A stretch of 64,000 nt of DNA, taken from Planctomycetota bacterium. GTDB lineage: Bacteria > Planctomycetota > MHYJ01 > JACQXL01. Below the pieces are notes generated by a model. It was not told the DNA's origin. It did not search any database and was given only the letters and a program-made list of their open reading frames with translations. The stretch is from contig JACRIK010000019.1 of the NCBI GenBank assembly GCA_016235865.1, positions 1-64,000 of the forward strand. Direction: 5' to 3'. Numbering within the stretch: position 1 is the stretch's first letter; each line of letters begins with the position of its first letter. The translations under genes were made by a program, and so were the position numbers. Of this stretch, positions 16,134 through 24,041 are shown one piece after another.

Positions 16134-16481
16134 TTACCTTTTCTTATCCTTCCGTTCAGAGCGTTCTTTGATGCCCAGCGCATCGCGGATGGCCTTTTCT
16201 CGCTGTTCCAGGTGGCTGACTGAACAGCCCATGATAATCGCCACCCGCCCCATATCTTCCAGCGCGCCGTAGAGCACCACAAAGAGCGCGTCCTCAAGCG
16301 TGAACCGGCCCAATATCACCTTCTTGCCGGCCAGGGCCTTTAATGATGCCTGGGCAAAGGTCTTGAAGGTCAGTTGCTCACCGGAATAGTCACGGGTCAG
16401 ATGGTATTTGCCCGCGGCGATGACCTTCTCTATAAAAGAAAGCTTCTCTAATTTTTCGTCGTCATAATCTCTGGAAAACAT
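16134..16481 (-). CDS. Unknown 115-aa helical protein
   Basis: I do not recognise the family. The protein is soluble and mostly helical, with a central hydrophobic block (RFTLEDALFVVLYGALEDMGRVAIIMGCSVSHLEQ) and a basic tail (KERSERKDKKR). The SHLEQREKAIRDAL segment could be a recognition helix but no clear helix-turn-helix was found. There is no strong ribosome site. It is followed on the same strand by the 58-aa gene. Confidence 0.5.
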   Translation of the reverse strand: MFSRDYDDEKLEKLSFIEKVIAAGKYHLTRDYSGEQLTFKTFAQASLKALAGKKVILGRFTLEDALFVVLYGALEDMGRVAIIMGCSVSHLEQREKAIRDALGIKERSERKDKKR

Positions 16482-16625
16482 AATTTATAAACACGAATCA
16501 CACGAATAATAAATTCCTGGATTCCGCATCAAGTGCGGAATGACAAGCGAAAGGGAAACACACCCCGACCCCTCTTAATAGAGGGGATTAATTAGTGTCA
16601 TTCGCTCCCATTCGTCTTATTCGTG

Positions 16626-17066
16626 TTACTCTTTTATCCACGGCACACTGCCTTTGAGGATGACCTCCAGGTATTTTTGCCGCTCCTTTGGGCTCATCTC
16701 TTCCAGAGAGCGGGCCAGTTTCAGGGTAATGATGTTCTTATGGAGCCAGGGGTCGGACCAGCCGGCCAGGGTATAAGGCGTGCCGGCCTGAGAACGCGGC
16801 ACAGAGCGCAGGTAGGTGAATCCGCTCCGGGCCAGTTTCTCGGTCATCTCCAGGGTCTTGGGTGTCAAGCCGACAAAGACGCCCTTGAGTTCGCGATAGA
16901 CCACACAGCCCAGCCAGAGGTCGCGCAGTTCGTCCTTGAGCGTCCGGGAACGGAAGTAATAGCCGAAGGTGGCCTGGTCTTTGGTCCGGGTCAGGACCTG
17001 ACGGACCGGCTTCCAGCCCAATGCCGGAAGGATTATCTTGCTCTCCTCAACGATGAGTTTGGACAT
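16626..17066 (-). CDS. Unknown 146-aa protein
   Basis: No family is recognised. The product (MSKLIVEESKIILPALGWKP...) is soluble, basic, with aromatic-rich C-terminal half (YTLAGWSDPWLHKNIITLKL, VPWIKE). The ATG at 17066 and the one at 17072 share the AAGGA site just upstream. It lies between repeat-rich spacers and has the same orientation as its neighbours. Confidence 0.5.
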   Translation of the reverse strand: MSKLIVEESKIILPALGWKPVRQVLTRTKDQATFGYYFRSRTLKDELRDLWLGCVVYRELKGVFVGLTPKTLEMTEKLARSGFTYLRSVPRSQAGTPYTLAGWSDPWLHKNIITLKLARSLEEMSPKERQKYLEVILKGSVPWIKE

Positions 17067-17106
17067 AATCAAATTTCCTTAAAAAGTAATTCAATACTAA
17101 CCGAAA

Positions 17107-17403
17107 AGGGTATGTACAATTTGTACCCACCCTTTGCCCTGCTTGATACAACCGGTGACAATTTGTCACCACTTCACCTCTTTCCGTCCTTTTCCCCGGT
17201 GACACCCTCATGTTCCGAGGTTGCAAATAGGGAATTACCCAACAAACATCAAAAATACCCGGTTTGTTGGGTAACTGCGCTTAATTCAATCCGTTCAATT
17301 CCTTTCCCTGGGTCAATCAATATTTTACAACGGGATTTAACTGATTAAACCGATTAAAATAAATATCCGTTAAATCCGTTTAATCCCGTTGTTAAAGTCC
17401 TGT
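17107..17403. other. Four successive perfect inverted repeats in one spacer
   Basis: The 425-bp spacer has no gene. It holds GTACAATTTGTAC (17114-17126), GGTGACAATTTGTCACC (17154-17170), ACCCAACAAAC with GTTTGTTGGGT (17237-17272) and ACAACGGGATT with AATCCCGTTGT (17327-17392). The first two share an ACAATTTGT core with different complementary flanks. Confidence 0.6.
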
Positions 17404-17497
17404 TCTCTTTACACACCCCTTACCCCTCCCCGTATCAAGTACGGGGCAGGCTTTAATAGAGGGGATTAATTACGCTATACGCTCTACGCTCCACGCT

Positions 17498-20400
17498 CTA
17501 CTGCTTTCCCTCCAGCATTTCCCGAATCGTCTTAAACAGTTCATTGAGTTTATAGGGTTTCTGGATAAAGGGCAGATTGCGCGCGCGTATCTGCTCGCTG
17601 TAGGCGCCCCGGCTGGCATAGCCGCTGCTTAACAGCACGCAGACGTTCTTGTTTTTGGCGGACAGCTCGTCGCACAGTTCCACCCCGTTGGTGTCCGGCA
17701 GGACCACGTCGCTCAGGATAAAGTGGAACACGCCTTTTTCCTTTTCAAAGAGCGTGCGGGCCTCAGCGCCGCTGGCCGCGGTAAAGACCTGGTAGTTCAT
17801 CTTGGCCAGGGCGTTGGTAACCAGGTTGCGGATGCCCTCGTCGTCCTCGACGACCAGGACCTTTTCGGACTTGCCCCGGAGCTGGTTGACTGGAATAACC
17901 CTGGTATCGCTCTTGGCCTGCGGTTTTTCAGCCGAGACCGGCAGGTAGATTTTGAAGACGCTGCCCTGGCCCGGTTCGCTGTTTGCAATCCCTTTGGGTT
18001 TGCCATACGCGGTCCCTGCGGGTTCCGAATAGACATTGAGCCAGCCGTTGTGTTTCTTGACGATGCCGTAAACCACCGACAGACCCAGTCCGGTGCCTTT
18101 GCCCTGGGGCTTGGTGGTGAAGAACGGCTCAAACATATGGCTCAGGACCTCCTTGGACATTCCGGAGCCGGTGTCGGAGACGGTAAGAATGACAAAATCG
18201 CCGCAACGGGATTCGATATTGAGTTGGCAGTATTTTTCATCCACGGCCACGTTCTCGGTCTTGATGGTAATCTTACCGCCGGTGGGCATGGCGTCCCGGG
18301 CATTGACCACCAGGTTGAGCAGGACCTGTTCGATATTGCCGGCGTCGGCCTTGACGGCCGCGGCGTCAAGCGCCAGTTTGGTTTCTATCTTAATGTCCTC
18401 GCCGATTAACCGGTTGAGCATCTTGAGCATATTGGCGACTGTCTCGTTGAGGTTGAGGGACTGGAGTTCGGAGCTGTGGCCCCGGCTGAAGATAAGGAGT
18501 TGCCGGGTGAGAACGCCGGCCCGGTCTGTTGCCGTGACGATGTGCCTGAGGTATTCACCCAGCCCCTGCTGCATCTTGGGCGTCAATTCGGGTAAGCAGG
18601 GGCTGGGTTCATGGACCGGATTGGATTTCTCGGTGCCTGCCTGTGCCGTGTTCGGCACGGCAGACAGGTCCATCAGGGAGAGTTCGGCATAGCCCTTGAT
18701 GGCGCCGATCATGTTGTTGAAGTCGTGGGCGATGCCGCCGGCCAGGGTGCCGACTGATTCCAGTTTCTGGGCCTGGAATAACTGGGACTGGGTTTTCTTT
18801 TGCTCGGTGACGTCGCGGCCATAGACAATAACATAGTTATCTTCTGAGACAGGCGTTAATACGAAAGAAAAAACGCGGTTACCAAGTTCCATCTCAAACT
18901 CCCTGCCGGCCTTTGATTCAAACACCGCATTAACCCAGTCGCGCCATTTATCGGACACCATTTTACCTACCTGGCTTTTTGCAGACAATATTGAATCGCC
19001 GGCCTGGTTCGCATAAAGTAGAATTCCGTTAAAATCAACGCACATAATCGGGTTGGGATTCCCGGAGGGAATTTTAGACACGAATAACATTTCTTTCTCA
19101 ACCCGTTTCTTTTCCTGGAGGTCGCGCAGGGTGGTGATGCCGTGGCCCAGGTCCAGGGCCATCTCGGACAGGAGTTTGACCTCGGGTTCGTCAAAGACCT
19201 CCGGCTCGGAAGAATAGATATTAAGCATTCCGAATACCTTGGCTTGGGCAATCAAGGGCAGAGAAATCGCCGAGGCATAGCCGCGCTTGAGCGCCTCGGG
19301 CCGCCAGGCGACATATTCCGAGATATGGCCGATATCCCGGGTAATCACCGGCCGGCCGGTCTGGAACGCGTTATAGGACGGGCAGTGCCGGGTTTCCGCA
19401 TCATCCCAGCAGCGCTGGATAATTTCCATGAAGCCATCTTCATAACCGGCGCTGGCAACCGGATTTAATTTCTGTTGTCCGTTGTTTTGGGCATAGCCGA
19501 CCCAGGCCATCCGGTAGCCGCCCAGCTCCACAACGGTCCGGCAGATGTCACGGGTGAATTGCTGTTCGTCAGTGGCCATGACCAGGGTCTGGTTGCATTT
19601 GCTCAGGGTGGCCAGGGTGCGGTTGAGCCGCCGGAGTTCCGCGGTGCGCTGCTGGACCTTGATTTCCAGTATGTCGTGCGATGCCTGGAGTTCATCCTTT
19701 GCGGACTGACGCTCGGCATCGGCTTTATGGAGCGCCTTGGAGATGACATAGAGGAAGACCACAAAGATGATGATGTCGGCCACAAGCCGGATGGAGGTGC
19801 CGAATTCACCGGGGTATAGGCCGGAGCGCTGGCCCCAGAGCCGGAGCCAGCCGGTGATGAAGAGGATAAAGACCGCAACGGGCATAATCCAGCGGGCCAT
19901 CTTGCCGCCCAAACTGTCGCTGGTGAAGATGGACATCAGGCCCAGGTCCGGCCGGGCAAAGAGGACGCCGAAACAGATGAGGACGAAGAGTATCATCGTA
20001 TTGAGCGCCATCCTGGTATATGAGGCCAGGCCGGTGAATTCGCTGACGTTATAGGAGTAGCCGATGAGGGCCAGGAGGGCGATTATTCCTTCAGCCGCAA
20101 TAAGAAACTGGGTCGGCCGGTAGCCGCGCCGGGTTTCCACGTCCAGGAGCAACAGGGCCAGCCCGATGAGGATGAAGTTGAGCGCGGTATTGGGCGCCAT
20201 CCGGCCCGGGTGCACGGTGCCGACTGCGCCGGCCGGCTCAACCACCAGGAGCTGGTCAATGCCCAGGTTCACGCTGAAGAGGTATTCGCCCAGACTGAGC
20301 AGGCCGATGCAGGTGATGAGGAAGGCACAGATAAAGGCGATGCGTTTAGCGTAGAGTGTGGAGCGTAGAGTCCCGCCAAGGGCGGGATAAACTCTGTCCC

Positions 20401-20617
20401 GGCCCAGGAGGTAGAGCGCGATGCCGATAAGCAGGAAGCATAGCGCGGTGTTGGCCTTCATCGTGATGAGGGACGGATGGGGCGATTTCAGGACCGGGAT
20501 GTCAAGGAACCAGCCGATGAGCACCAGGCATCCGGATAAGGCCACGATGGCGCCGATGATGCGGGAAACAAGCCGGAGCCGGTTGACCAGGCGCAGGTCA
20601 GATTCGTTGTTGTTCAT
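17498..20617 (-). CDS. Membrane hybrid histidine kinase with GAF, PAS and receiver domains
   Basis: The protein is 1039 aa. Residues 15-295 hold about eight membrane helices, then a short coiled coil, a GAF domain (about 340-490, [12 protein letters not shown]), a PAS domain (505-615), a histidine kinase dimerisation segment ([17 protein letters not shown], about 630), an ATPase domain ([30 protein letters not shown]) and a receiver ([28 protein letters not shown], about 905-1035). It phosphorylates itself and passes phosphate to the receiver. The HD-GYP regulator lies 24 bases upstream in the same direction. Repeat insertions lengthen the protein: about residue 335 before the kinase end none, but 650-660 ([11 protein letters not shown]), about 861-876 and about 75-91 are repeat-encoded. 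Confidence 0.9.
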   Translation of the reverse strand: MNNNESDLRLVNRLRLVSRIIGAIVALSGCLVLIGWFLDIPVLKSPHPSLITMKANTALCFLLIGIALYLLGRDRVYPALGGTLRSTLYAKRIAFICAFLITCIGLLSLGEYLFSVNLGIDQLLVVEPAGAVGTVHPGRMAPNTALNFILIGLALLLLDVETRRGYRPTQFLIAAEGIIALLALIGYSYNVSEFTGLASYTRMALNTMILFVLICFGVLFARPDLGLMSIFTSDSLGGKMARWIMPVAVFILFITGWLRLWGQRSGLYPGEFGTSIRLVADIIIFVVFLYVISKALHKADAERQSAKDELQASHDILEIKVQQRTAELRRLNRTLATLSKCNQTLVMATDEQQFTRDICRTVVELGGYRMAWVGYAQNNGQQKLNPVASAGYEDGFMEIIQRCWDDAETRHCPSYNAFQTGRPVITRDIGHISEYVAWRPEALKRGYASAISLPLIAQAKVFGMLNIYSSEPEVFDEPEVKLLSEMALDLGHGITTLRDLQEKKRVEKEMLFVSKIPSGNPNPIMCVDFNGILLYANQAGDSILSAKSQVGKMVSDKWRDWVNAVFESKAGREFEMELGNRVFSFVLTPVSEDNYVIVYGRDVTEQKKTQSQLFQAQKLESVGTLAGGIAHDFNNMIGAIKGYAELSLMDLSAVPNTAQAGTEKSNPVHEPSPCLPELTPKMQQGLGEYLRHIVTATDRAGVLTRQLLIFSRGHSSELQSLNLNETVANMLKMLNRLIGEDIKIETKLALDAAAVKADAGNIEQVLLNLVVNARDAMPTGGKITIKTENVAVDEKYCQLNIESRCGDFVILTVSDTGSGMSKEVLSHMFEPFFTTKPQGKGTGLGLSVVYGIVKKHNGWLNVYSEPAGTAYGKPKGIANSEPGQGSVFKIYLPVSAEKPQAKSDTRVIPVNQLRGKSEKVLVVEDDEGIRNLVTNALAKMNYQVFTAASGAEARTLFEKEKGVFHFILSDVVLPDTNGVELCDELSAKNKNVCVLLSSGYASRGAYSEQIRARNLPFIQKPYKLNELFKTIREMLEGKQ
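18636..18668. repeat. CCTGCCTGTGCCGT palindrome inside the kinase gene
   Basis: CCTGCCTGTGCCGTG and the near-complementary CACGGCAGACAGG, with loop TTCGG, sit between the HisKA and ATPase coding parts. The second copy lies in a spacer at 23342-23371. The frame is kept and the repeat is translated. Confidence 0.75.
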
Positions 20618-20641
20618 AGAACTCTCCTTTGTTGTCGCTCT

Positions 20642-21700
20642 CTACTGGCATTGGTCGCAGACCGCCTGAAATTTATCAGCTATATTAATAAAGGTCTTTA
20701 AGACCTCGGGGTCAAAGTGTGTTGGGTCGGTCCGGCCGTCGCCCTGGGTGATGATGCGCACGGTCTTGGCGTGGTCAAAGGGCGGCTTGTAGGGCCGTCT
20801 GCTGCGCAGGGCGTCATACTGGTCGCAGATATTGGTAATGCGGGCTTCTATGGGAATCTTATCCCCTTTTAGTCCCTGGGGATATCCACCGCCACTAAAT
20901 CTTTCATGGTGATGCCGGGCAATTGCAGACGACATCTTTAAAATAGGATGGTCTGAATTGGCAAAGATATTAAAACCGATATTAGGATGCTCGGTCATAA
21001 TCTCAAATTCGTCCTTGGTCAGCGAACCTTCTTTCAAGAGGATATAATCCGGGATGCCGACCTTGCCGATATCGTGCATCATAGAAGTGAGTGAAATCGT
21101 CTCCACAAACTCAGCCGGCATATCCATAGCCCGGGCCATAACCTCGGCATAGGCGGAGATTCTTTTGATGTGCAGCCCGGTATGCTCATCCCGGTATTCG
21201 GCAATCATGGCCAGGCGCTGAATCATGTCGCGGTTGGCGCCTTTAAGTTGTTTGAGCGCCAAAAATAATTCCGCGGTGCGCTGCTGAACCGTGTTTTCAA
21301 GCGATGCCTTATAATCATTTTCCATCCTGAACAGGCGGTGATATTCCAGGGCCTTATAGATGGTATAATAAAGGTATTCGGCGGCAAAGGGCTTAATCAG
21401 GAAATCGAAGGCGCCCTTGCGGATGGCTTCTATGGCGTACTGGAGTTCGGCTGAGCCGGTCATCATTATCACCGGCAGGTCGGGTTTGAGTTTCTTGATT
21501 TCGCCCAGCAGGGCCAGGCCGGACATGCCGGGCATGGAGATATCGCTCAAGACCAGTTCAAAACTATTTTCCTTGATTTTATTCAGGGCGTCCTCGCCGT
21601 TAGCGCAGGCCGTAACCAGATACCCCTTGGGTTTGAGGATTGACGAAATGGCGTCCAGCATTATGGAATCGTCGTCCACGACCAGTATTTTATGGTTCAT
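20642..21700 (-). CDS. Response regulator with HD-GYP-type phosphodiesterase domain
   Basis: The 352-aa protein has an N-terminal receiver (ILVVDDDSIM, LVLSDISMPGMSG with the phospho-acceptor Asp near 53, FLIKPF) and a C-terminal HD-GYP domain (residues about 165-345): HTGLHIKRIS, MMHDIGKVGIPD, HHHERFSGGGYPQGLKG and RITNICDQYDALR. HD-GYP enzymes break down cyclic di-GMP. The usual HHE-x2-DG-x-GYP motif has Ser in place of Asp here. Its gene stop is 24 bases before the hybrid kinase start, so the kinase is the likely partner. Confidence 0.88.
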   Translation of the reverse strand: MNHKILVVDDDSIMLDAISSILKPKGYLVTACANGEDALNKIKENSFELVLSDISMPGMSGLALLGEIKKLKPDLPVIMMTGSAELQYAIEAIRKGAFDFLIKPFAAEYLYYTIYKALEYHRLFRMENDYKASLENTVQQRTAELFLALKQLKGANRDMIQRLAMIAEYRDEHTGLHIKRISAYAEVMARAMDMPAEFVETISLTSMMHDIGKVGIPDYILLKEGSLTKDEFEIMTEHPNIGFNIFANSDHPILKMSSAIARHHHERFSGGGYPQGLKGDKIPIEARITNICDQYDALRSRRPYKPPFDHAKTVRIITQGDGRTDPTHFDPEVLKTFINIADKFQAVCDQCQ

Positions 21701-21778
21701 AAATCTATTCCCTATCCATAAAACGATGCGCGATTGGCCACTACTATGTTAAATAACATAACCGCCCTATGTAAAAAA

Positions 21779-22039
21779 TCAAGCCGAATATTTTATAAAG
21801 CCGATAATCTTAATTGCCAGGACCCAGGCCGAATAGGCCATCAGGGCCATTATCACAACCGTGCCGGCCCAGTAGATTAACGTGACCCATTTTTCCGCCC
21901 GGTCGGCGCCGCGCTTAAAAGTATCAATGTCTTCCGGCAGCCGGCTGATAATCTCACGGCACCAATAGAATCCGCCGACCAGGATGATTACGTGAATCAG
22001 CCAGACACTTCCGCGTCCGTAAAAACCATGTATCCCCAT
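21779..22039 (-). CDS. Two-helix membrane protein
   Basis: From the ATG at 22039 (AAAAGGA site) the protein is 86 aa, with two helices (WLIHVIILVGGFYWC and WVTLIYWAGTVVIMALMAYSAWVLAI) joined by a charged 25-residue loop. No family is recognised. It lies in a run of small membrane genes on the minus strand. Confidence 0.55.
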   Translation of the reverse strand: MGIHGFYGRGSVWLIHVIILVGGFYWCREIISRLPEDIDTFKRGADRAEKWVTLIYWAGTVVIMALMAYSAWVLAIKIIGFIKYSA

Positions 22040-22134
22040 CAATATTCCTTTTTTACAACTGTACTCCGGGGACACCTTACCGAATTATTTAATTCAGTAT
22101 GCTGTCCCCCGAACCGTTACGCCTGCCTCATGTT

Positions 22135-22560
22135 TCACTTTTTACGGTCGATGAGCACCAGCCGTTGGCCGGCGCCGGATTCCTCGAGCGCCAGCTTGAG
22201 GATGGTCCATTGACCGGCTGACTTGACGGCCTCGACATAGAGCCAGCCGGATTTAGCGCCGCACTGGACCGGGATGGCCAGTTCGGCGTTGCCGCTTGAG
22301 CCGGAGACATGGATGTTCCCGCTCAGATACCAGCCGGGTTCGATTTTGCCGCCGAAGAGTTTTACCGCCGCCTCATTTTCCCGCGCATAGCTCAGGGACA
22401 TCTTGTAGGCGTCCGAGCTTTTCATCACCGCGAAGATGGAGTAAACAAATCCGAATATGGCCAGCCCGGCGATGATTGCCGCCGCCAGCGCCATGACCGG
22501 CACGAACCATTTCCAGTTACCGGACCACCAGCTTGGTTTCTTGTTCACTGTTTCATTCAT
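22135..22560 (-). CDS. Coa1-like membrane-anchored protein
   Basis: The 141-aa product from the ATG at 22560 starts KPSWWSGNWKWFVPVMALAAAIIAGLAIFGFVYSIF, the tryptophan-rich anchor and first helix typical of proteins named 'cytochrome oxidase complex assembly protein 1' (Coa1, PF08695). The periplasmic part contains SGNIHVSGSSGNAELAIPVQ and WTILKLALEESG, as in that family, where the bacterial role is not established. An AAAGGCGG ribosome site precedes it. The 33-aa zinc-ribbon peptide lies 19 bases upstream, so the two are likely coupled. Confidence 0.75.
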   Translation of the reverse strand: MNETVNKKPSWWSGNWKWFVPVMALAAAIIAGLAIFGFVYSIFAVMKSSDAYKMSLSYARENEAAVKLFGGKIEPGWYLSGNIHVSGSSGNAELAIPVQCGAKSGWLYVEAVKSAGQWTILKLALEESGAGQRLVLIDRKK

Positions 22561-22579
22561 AATAAAACCGCCTTTCTTT

Positions 22580-22681
22580 TTACGCGCCGGCAACCGCTTT
22601 ATCCCGGGCCGGCCCTCCGGGTTTGAGGCGCTTGGCGATAATTTCGCTGTTGCATTTGGGGCAACTGAATTTCAAGGCCAT
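22580..22681 (-). CDS. 33-aa zinc-ribbon-like peptide
   Basis: A frame too short for most callers starts at 22681 after CCGGAG and encodes MALKFSCPKCNSEIIAKRLK plus 13 more residues. CPKC followed by EII-x-KRLKPGG is the first half of an MJ0042-type zinc ribbon; the second CxxC is missing. It could be a truncated gene or a small protein that dimerises. Confidence 0.4.
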   Translation of the reverse strand: MALKFSCPKCNSEIIAKRLKPGGPARDKAVAGA

Positions 22682-22821
22682 ATAATACTCCGGCAAGGGT
22701 TTCTGGTGCGGTCTCTATGCCTGCTTAATCTGCCCCGCACCCCGAATGCTTTCGGGGCGGGAGTGAACCCGTTTACCGGTTTTATTCTATCAATCCGTTC
22801 GCTGGAGTCAATCAATTCCAA

Positions 22822-22849
22822 CCCCCAGACCAATACATTGGTGCGGGGG
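22822..22849. repeat. CCCCCACACCAAT palindrome, diverged copy
   Basis: CCCCCAGACCAAT and ATTGGTGCGGGGG, a two-base variant of the palindrome found at 30778, 31447 and 46327. Confidence 0.65.
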
Positions 22850-22853
22850 CATG

Positions 22854-23288
22854 CTATACGCTCTCCGCTCCGGCGGCCCAGCCGCTGTATTGGGAGGGCC
22901 GGCCACGCGCCGGCGCGGCTTTCCTTAGTTCGGTTTCGTAGGCCTGGAGGACCTTCTGGGTAATCAGGCTGTGGAATTCTTTGTTAACCGGAAAGGCGAT
23001 TTCGGTAAAGAGCTCCGGCCGGCCGCGGGCATCCGCCGTTACGCTCCGGTTCGGCAGTTTGCACCCGCATGCGGAGCAGAATTGCGCGAAGACCGGGTTG
23101 TGGCCCCGGCATTCGGGACACGGGACCATAATCATCCGGCTGGGCATGGCCACACACAGGCCTTGGGAGCCCAGCATCACCTTCAGGTCGCGGATAATAA
23201 AGCCGTTGTCCAGGACGATGTTGCAGAATGCCTTTAGGCTGTCGCCCGGCTTGTCCATCAATTTAACAACCACCTCGGTTATTTTCAT
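22854..23288 (-). CDS. SpoVG-family protein with inserted zinc ribbon
   Basis: Residues 1-55 follow the SpoVG pattern (MKITEVVVKLMDKPGDSLKA, DNGFIIRDLKVMLGSQGLCVAMPSRM). Residues 95-120 give the second half (TEIAFPVNKEFHSLITQKVLQAYE). Between them lies a complete zinc ribbon, C57-x2-C60 and C71-x2-C74, where ordinary SpoVG has a short loop. SpoVG proteins bind nucleic acid and regulate gene expression or division. The zinc ribbon likely adds a binding surface. The final residues (PSQYSGWAAGAESV) run into an ACGCTC-type repeat at 22853. Confidence 0.85.
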   Translation of the reverse strand: MKITEVVVKLMDKPGDSLKAFCNIVLDNGFIIRDLKVMLGSQGLCVAMPSRMIMVPCPECRGHNPVFAQFCSACGCKLPNRSVTADARGRPELFTEIAFPVNKEFHSLITQKVLQAYETELRKAAPARGRPSQYSGWAAGAESV

Positions 23289-23341
23289 AAATATGCTCCT
23301 TTAAGGACAATAGTCGGTAAACAGTAGCCAGTAACAACCCC

Positions 23342-23371
23342 CCTGCCTGTGCCGTTGGCACGGCAGACAGG
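23342..23371. repeat. CCTGCCTGTGCCGT palindrome, intergenic copy
   Basis: CCTGCCTGTGCCGT and ACGGCAGACAGG around TGGC. Its sibling is inside the hybrid kinase gene at 18636-18668. Confidence 0.75.
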
Positions 23372-23405
23372 CTGGCCCCCTTTAATAATGGGGAATCGCG
23401 GTCAC

Positions 23406-23864
23406 TTAGCGCGCCTCTTTTCCGTTGTCGAGATACTTGATGAAGGTAAGTTTATTCCCCGGGGGCGTGTAAATCACTTCATCGCAGCATTTGCGGATCA
23501 GGGCCAATCCTAAGCCGCCGGGCGAGCCGAATTTCATGGTTTTCTCTATCAGCTTGGGCGCCTGGAACTGCTCCAGCGGCGTATCCAGGTGTTTCTGGTA
23601 TTCGAATCCGGCGCCTTCGTCAGACACCATAAAGATGATGCTCTTGGGCTGGCAGAGGTATTCCACTTCTATATATTTTTCGGTCGAGAATTTGTTGCCG
23701 TGGATGACCGCGTTGTCTATGGCCTCGCCGACGGCCAGCATGAACCGGTCCCGGTTAGACTCGTTCAGATTGACGGTCTTGAGGATGTGGCTGAGCATCT
23801 GGAACACGGCCCGGGTCAGCTCAGCCGAGGTGGAAAAGCGAAGGGAGACGGTATGAGAATTCAT
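23406..23864 (-). CDS. RsbW-like anti-sigma factor / ATP-binding regulator
   Basis: The 152-aa protein is a single HATPase_c_2 domain: AVGEAIDNAVIHGN (N box), VSDEGAGFEYQ (G1) and GLGLALIRKCCDEVIY (G2), with a C-terminal strand. This is the RsbW/SpoIIAB group of serine kinases that hold sigma factors or act on anti-anti-sigma proteins. No anti-anti-sigma gene is adjacent. The start at 23864 follows GAAAGG. It lies between SpoVG and a hybrid kinase. Confidence 0.85.
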   Translation of the reverse strand: MNSHTVSLRFSTSAELTRAVFQMLSHILKTVNLNESNRDRFMLAVGEAIDNAVIHGNKFSTEKYIEVEYLCQPKSIIFMVSDEGAGFEYQKHLDTPLEQFQAPKLIEKTMKFGSPGGLGLALIRKCCDEVIYTPPGNKLTFIKYLDNGKEAR

Positions 23865-23911
23865 AGTAGTAACCTTTCTTCCTAAAATGACCACTGTCTA
23901 ACTGCAATTAG

Positions 23912-24017
23912 ACAACCCCCTTTATCCCCCTTTATTAAGGGGGAATAATTCGCCCCACTCCCCCTTAGAAAAGGGGACCGGTCCCTCTGACGGGATCCCG
24001 TTGAGGGAGGGGTTGTT
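23912..24017. repeat. ACAACCCCC...GGGGTTGTT MITE-like repeat, copy 1
   Basis: The unit runs from ACAACCCCC through CCCCCTTTATTAAGGGGG and CTCCCCCTTAGAAAAGGGG to GGGGTTGTT. Copies of the same design are at 26673, 29574, 30056 and 31908. Confidence 0.7.
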
Positions 24018-24041
24018 CCTTAGTGTCTTGGTGCCTTGTGG

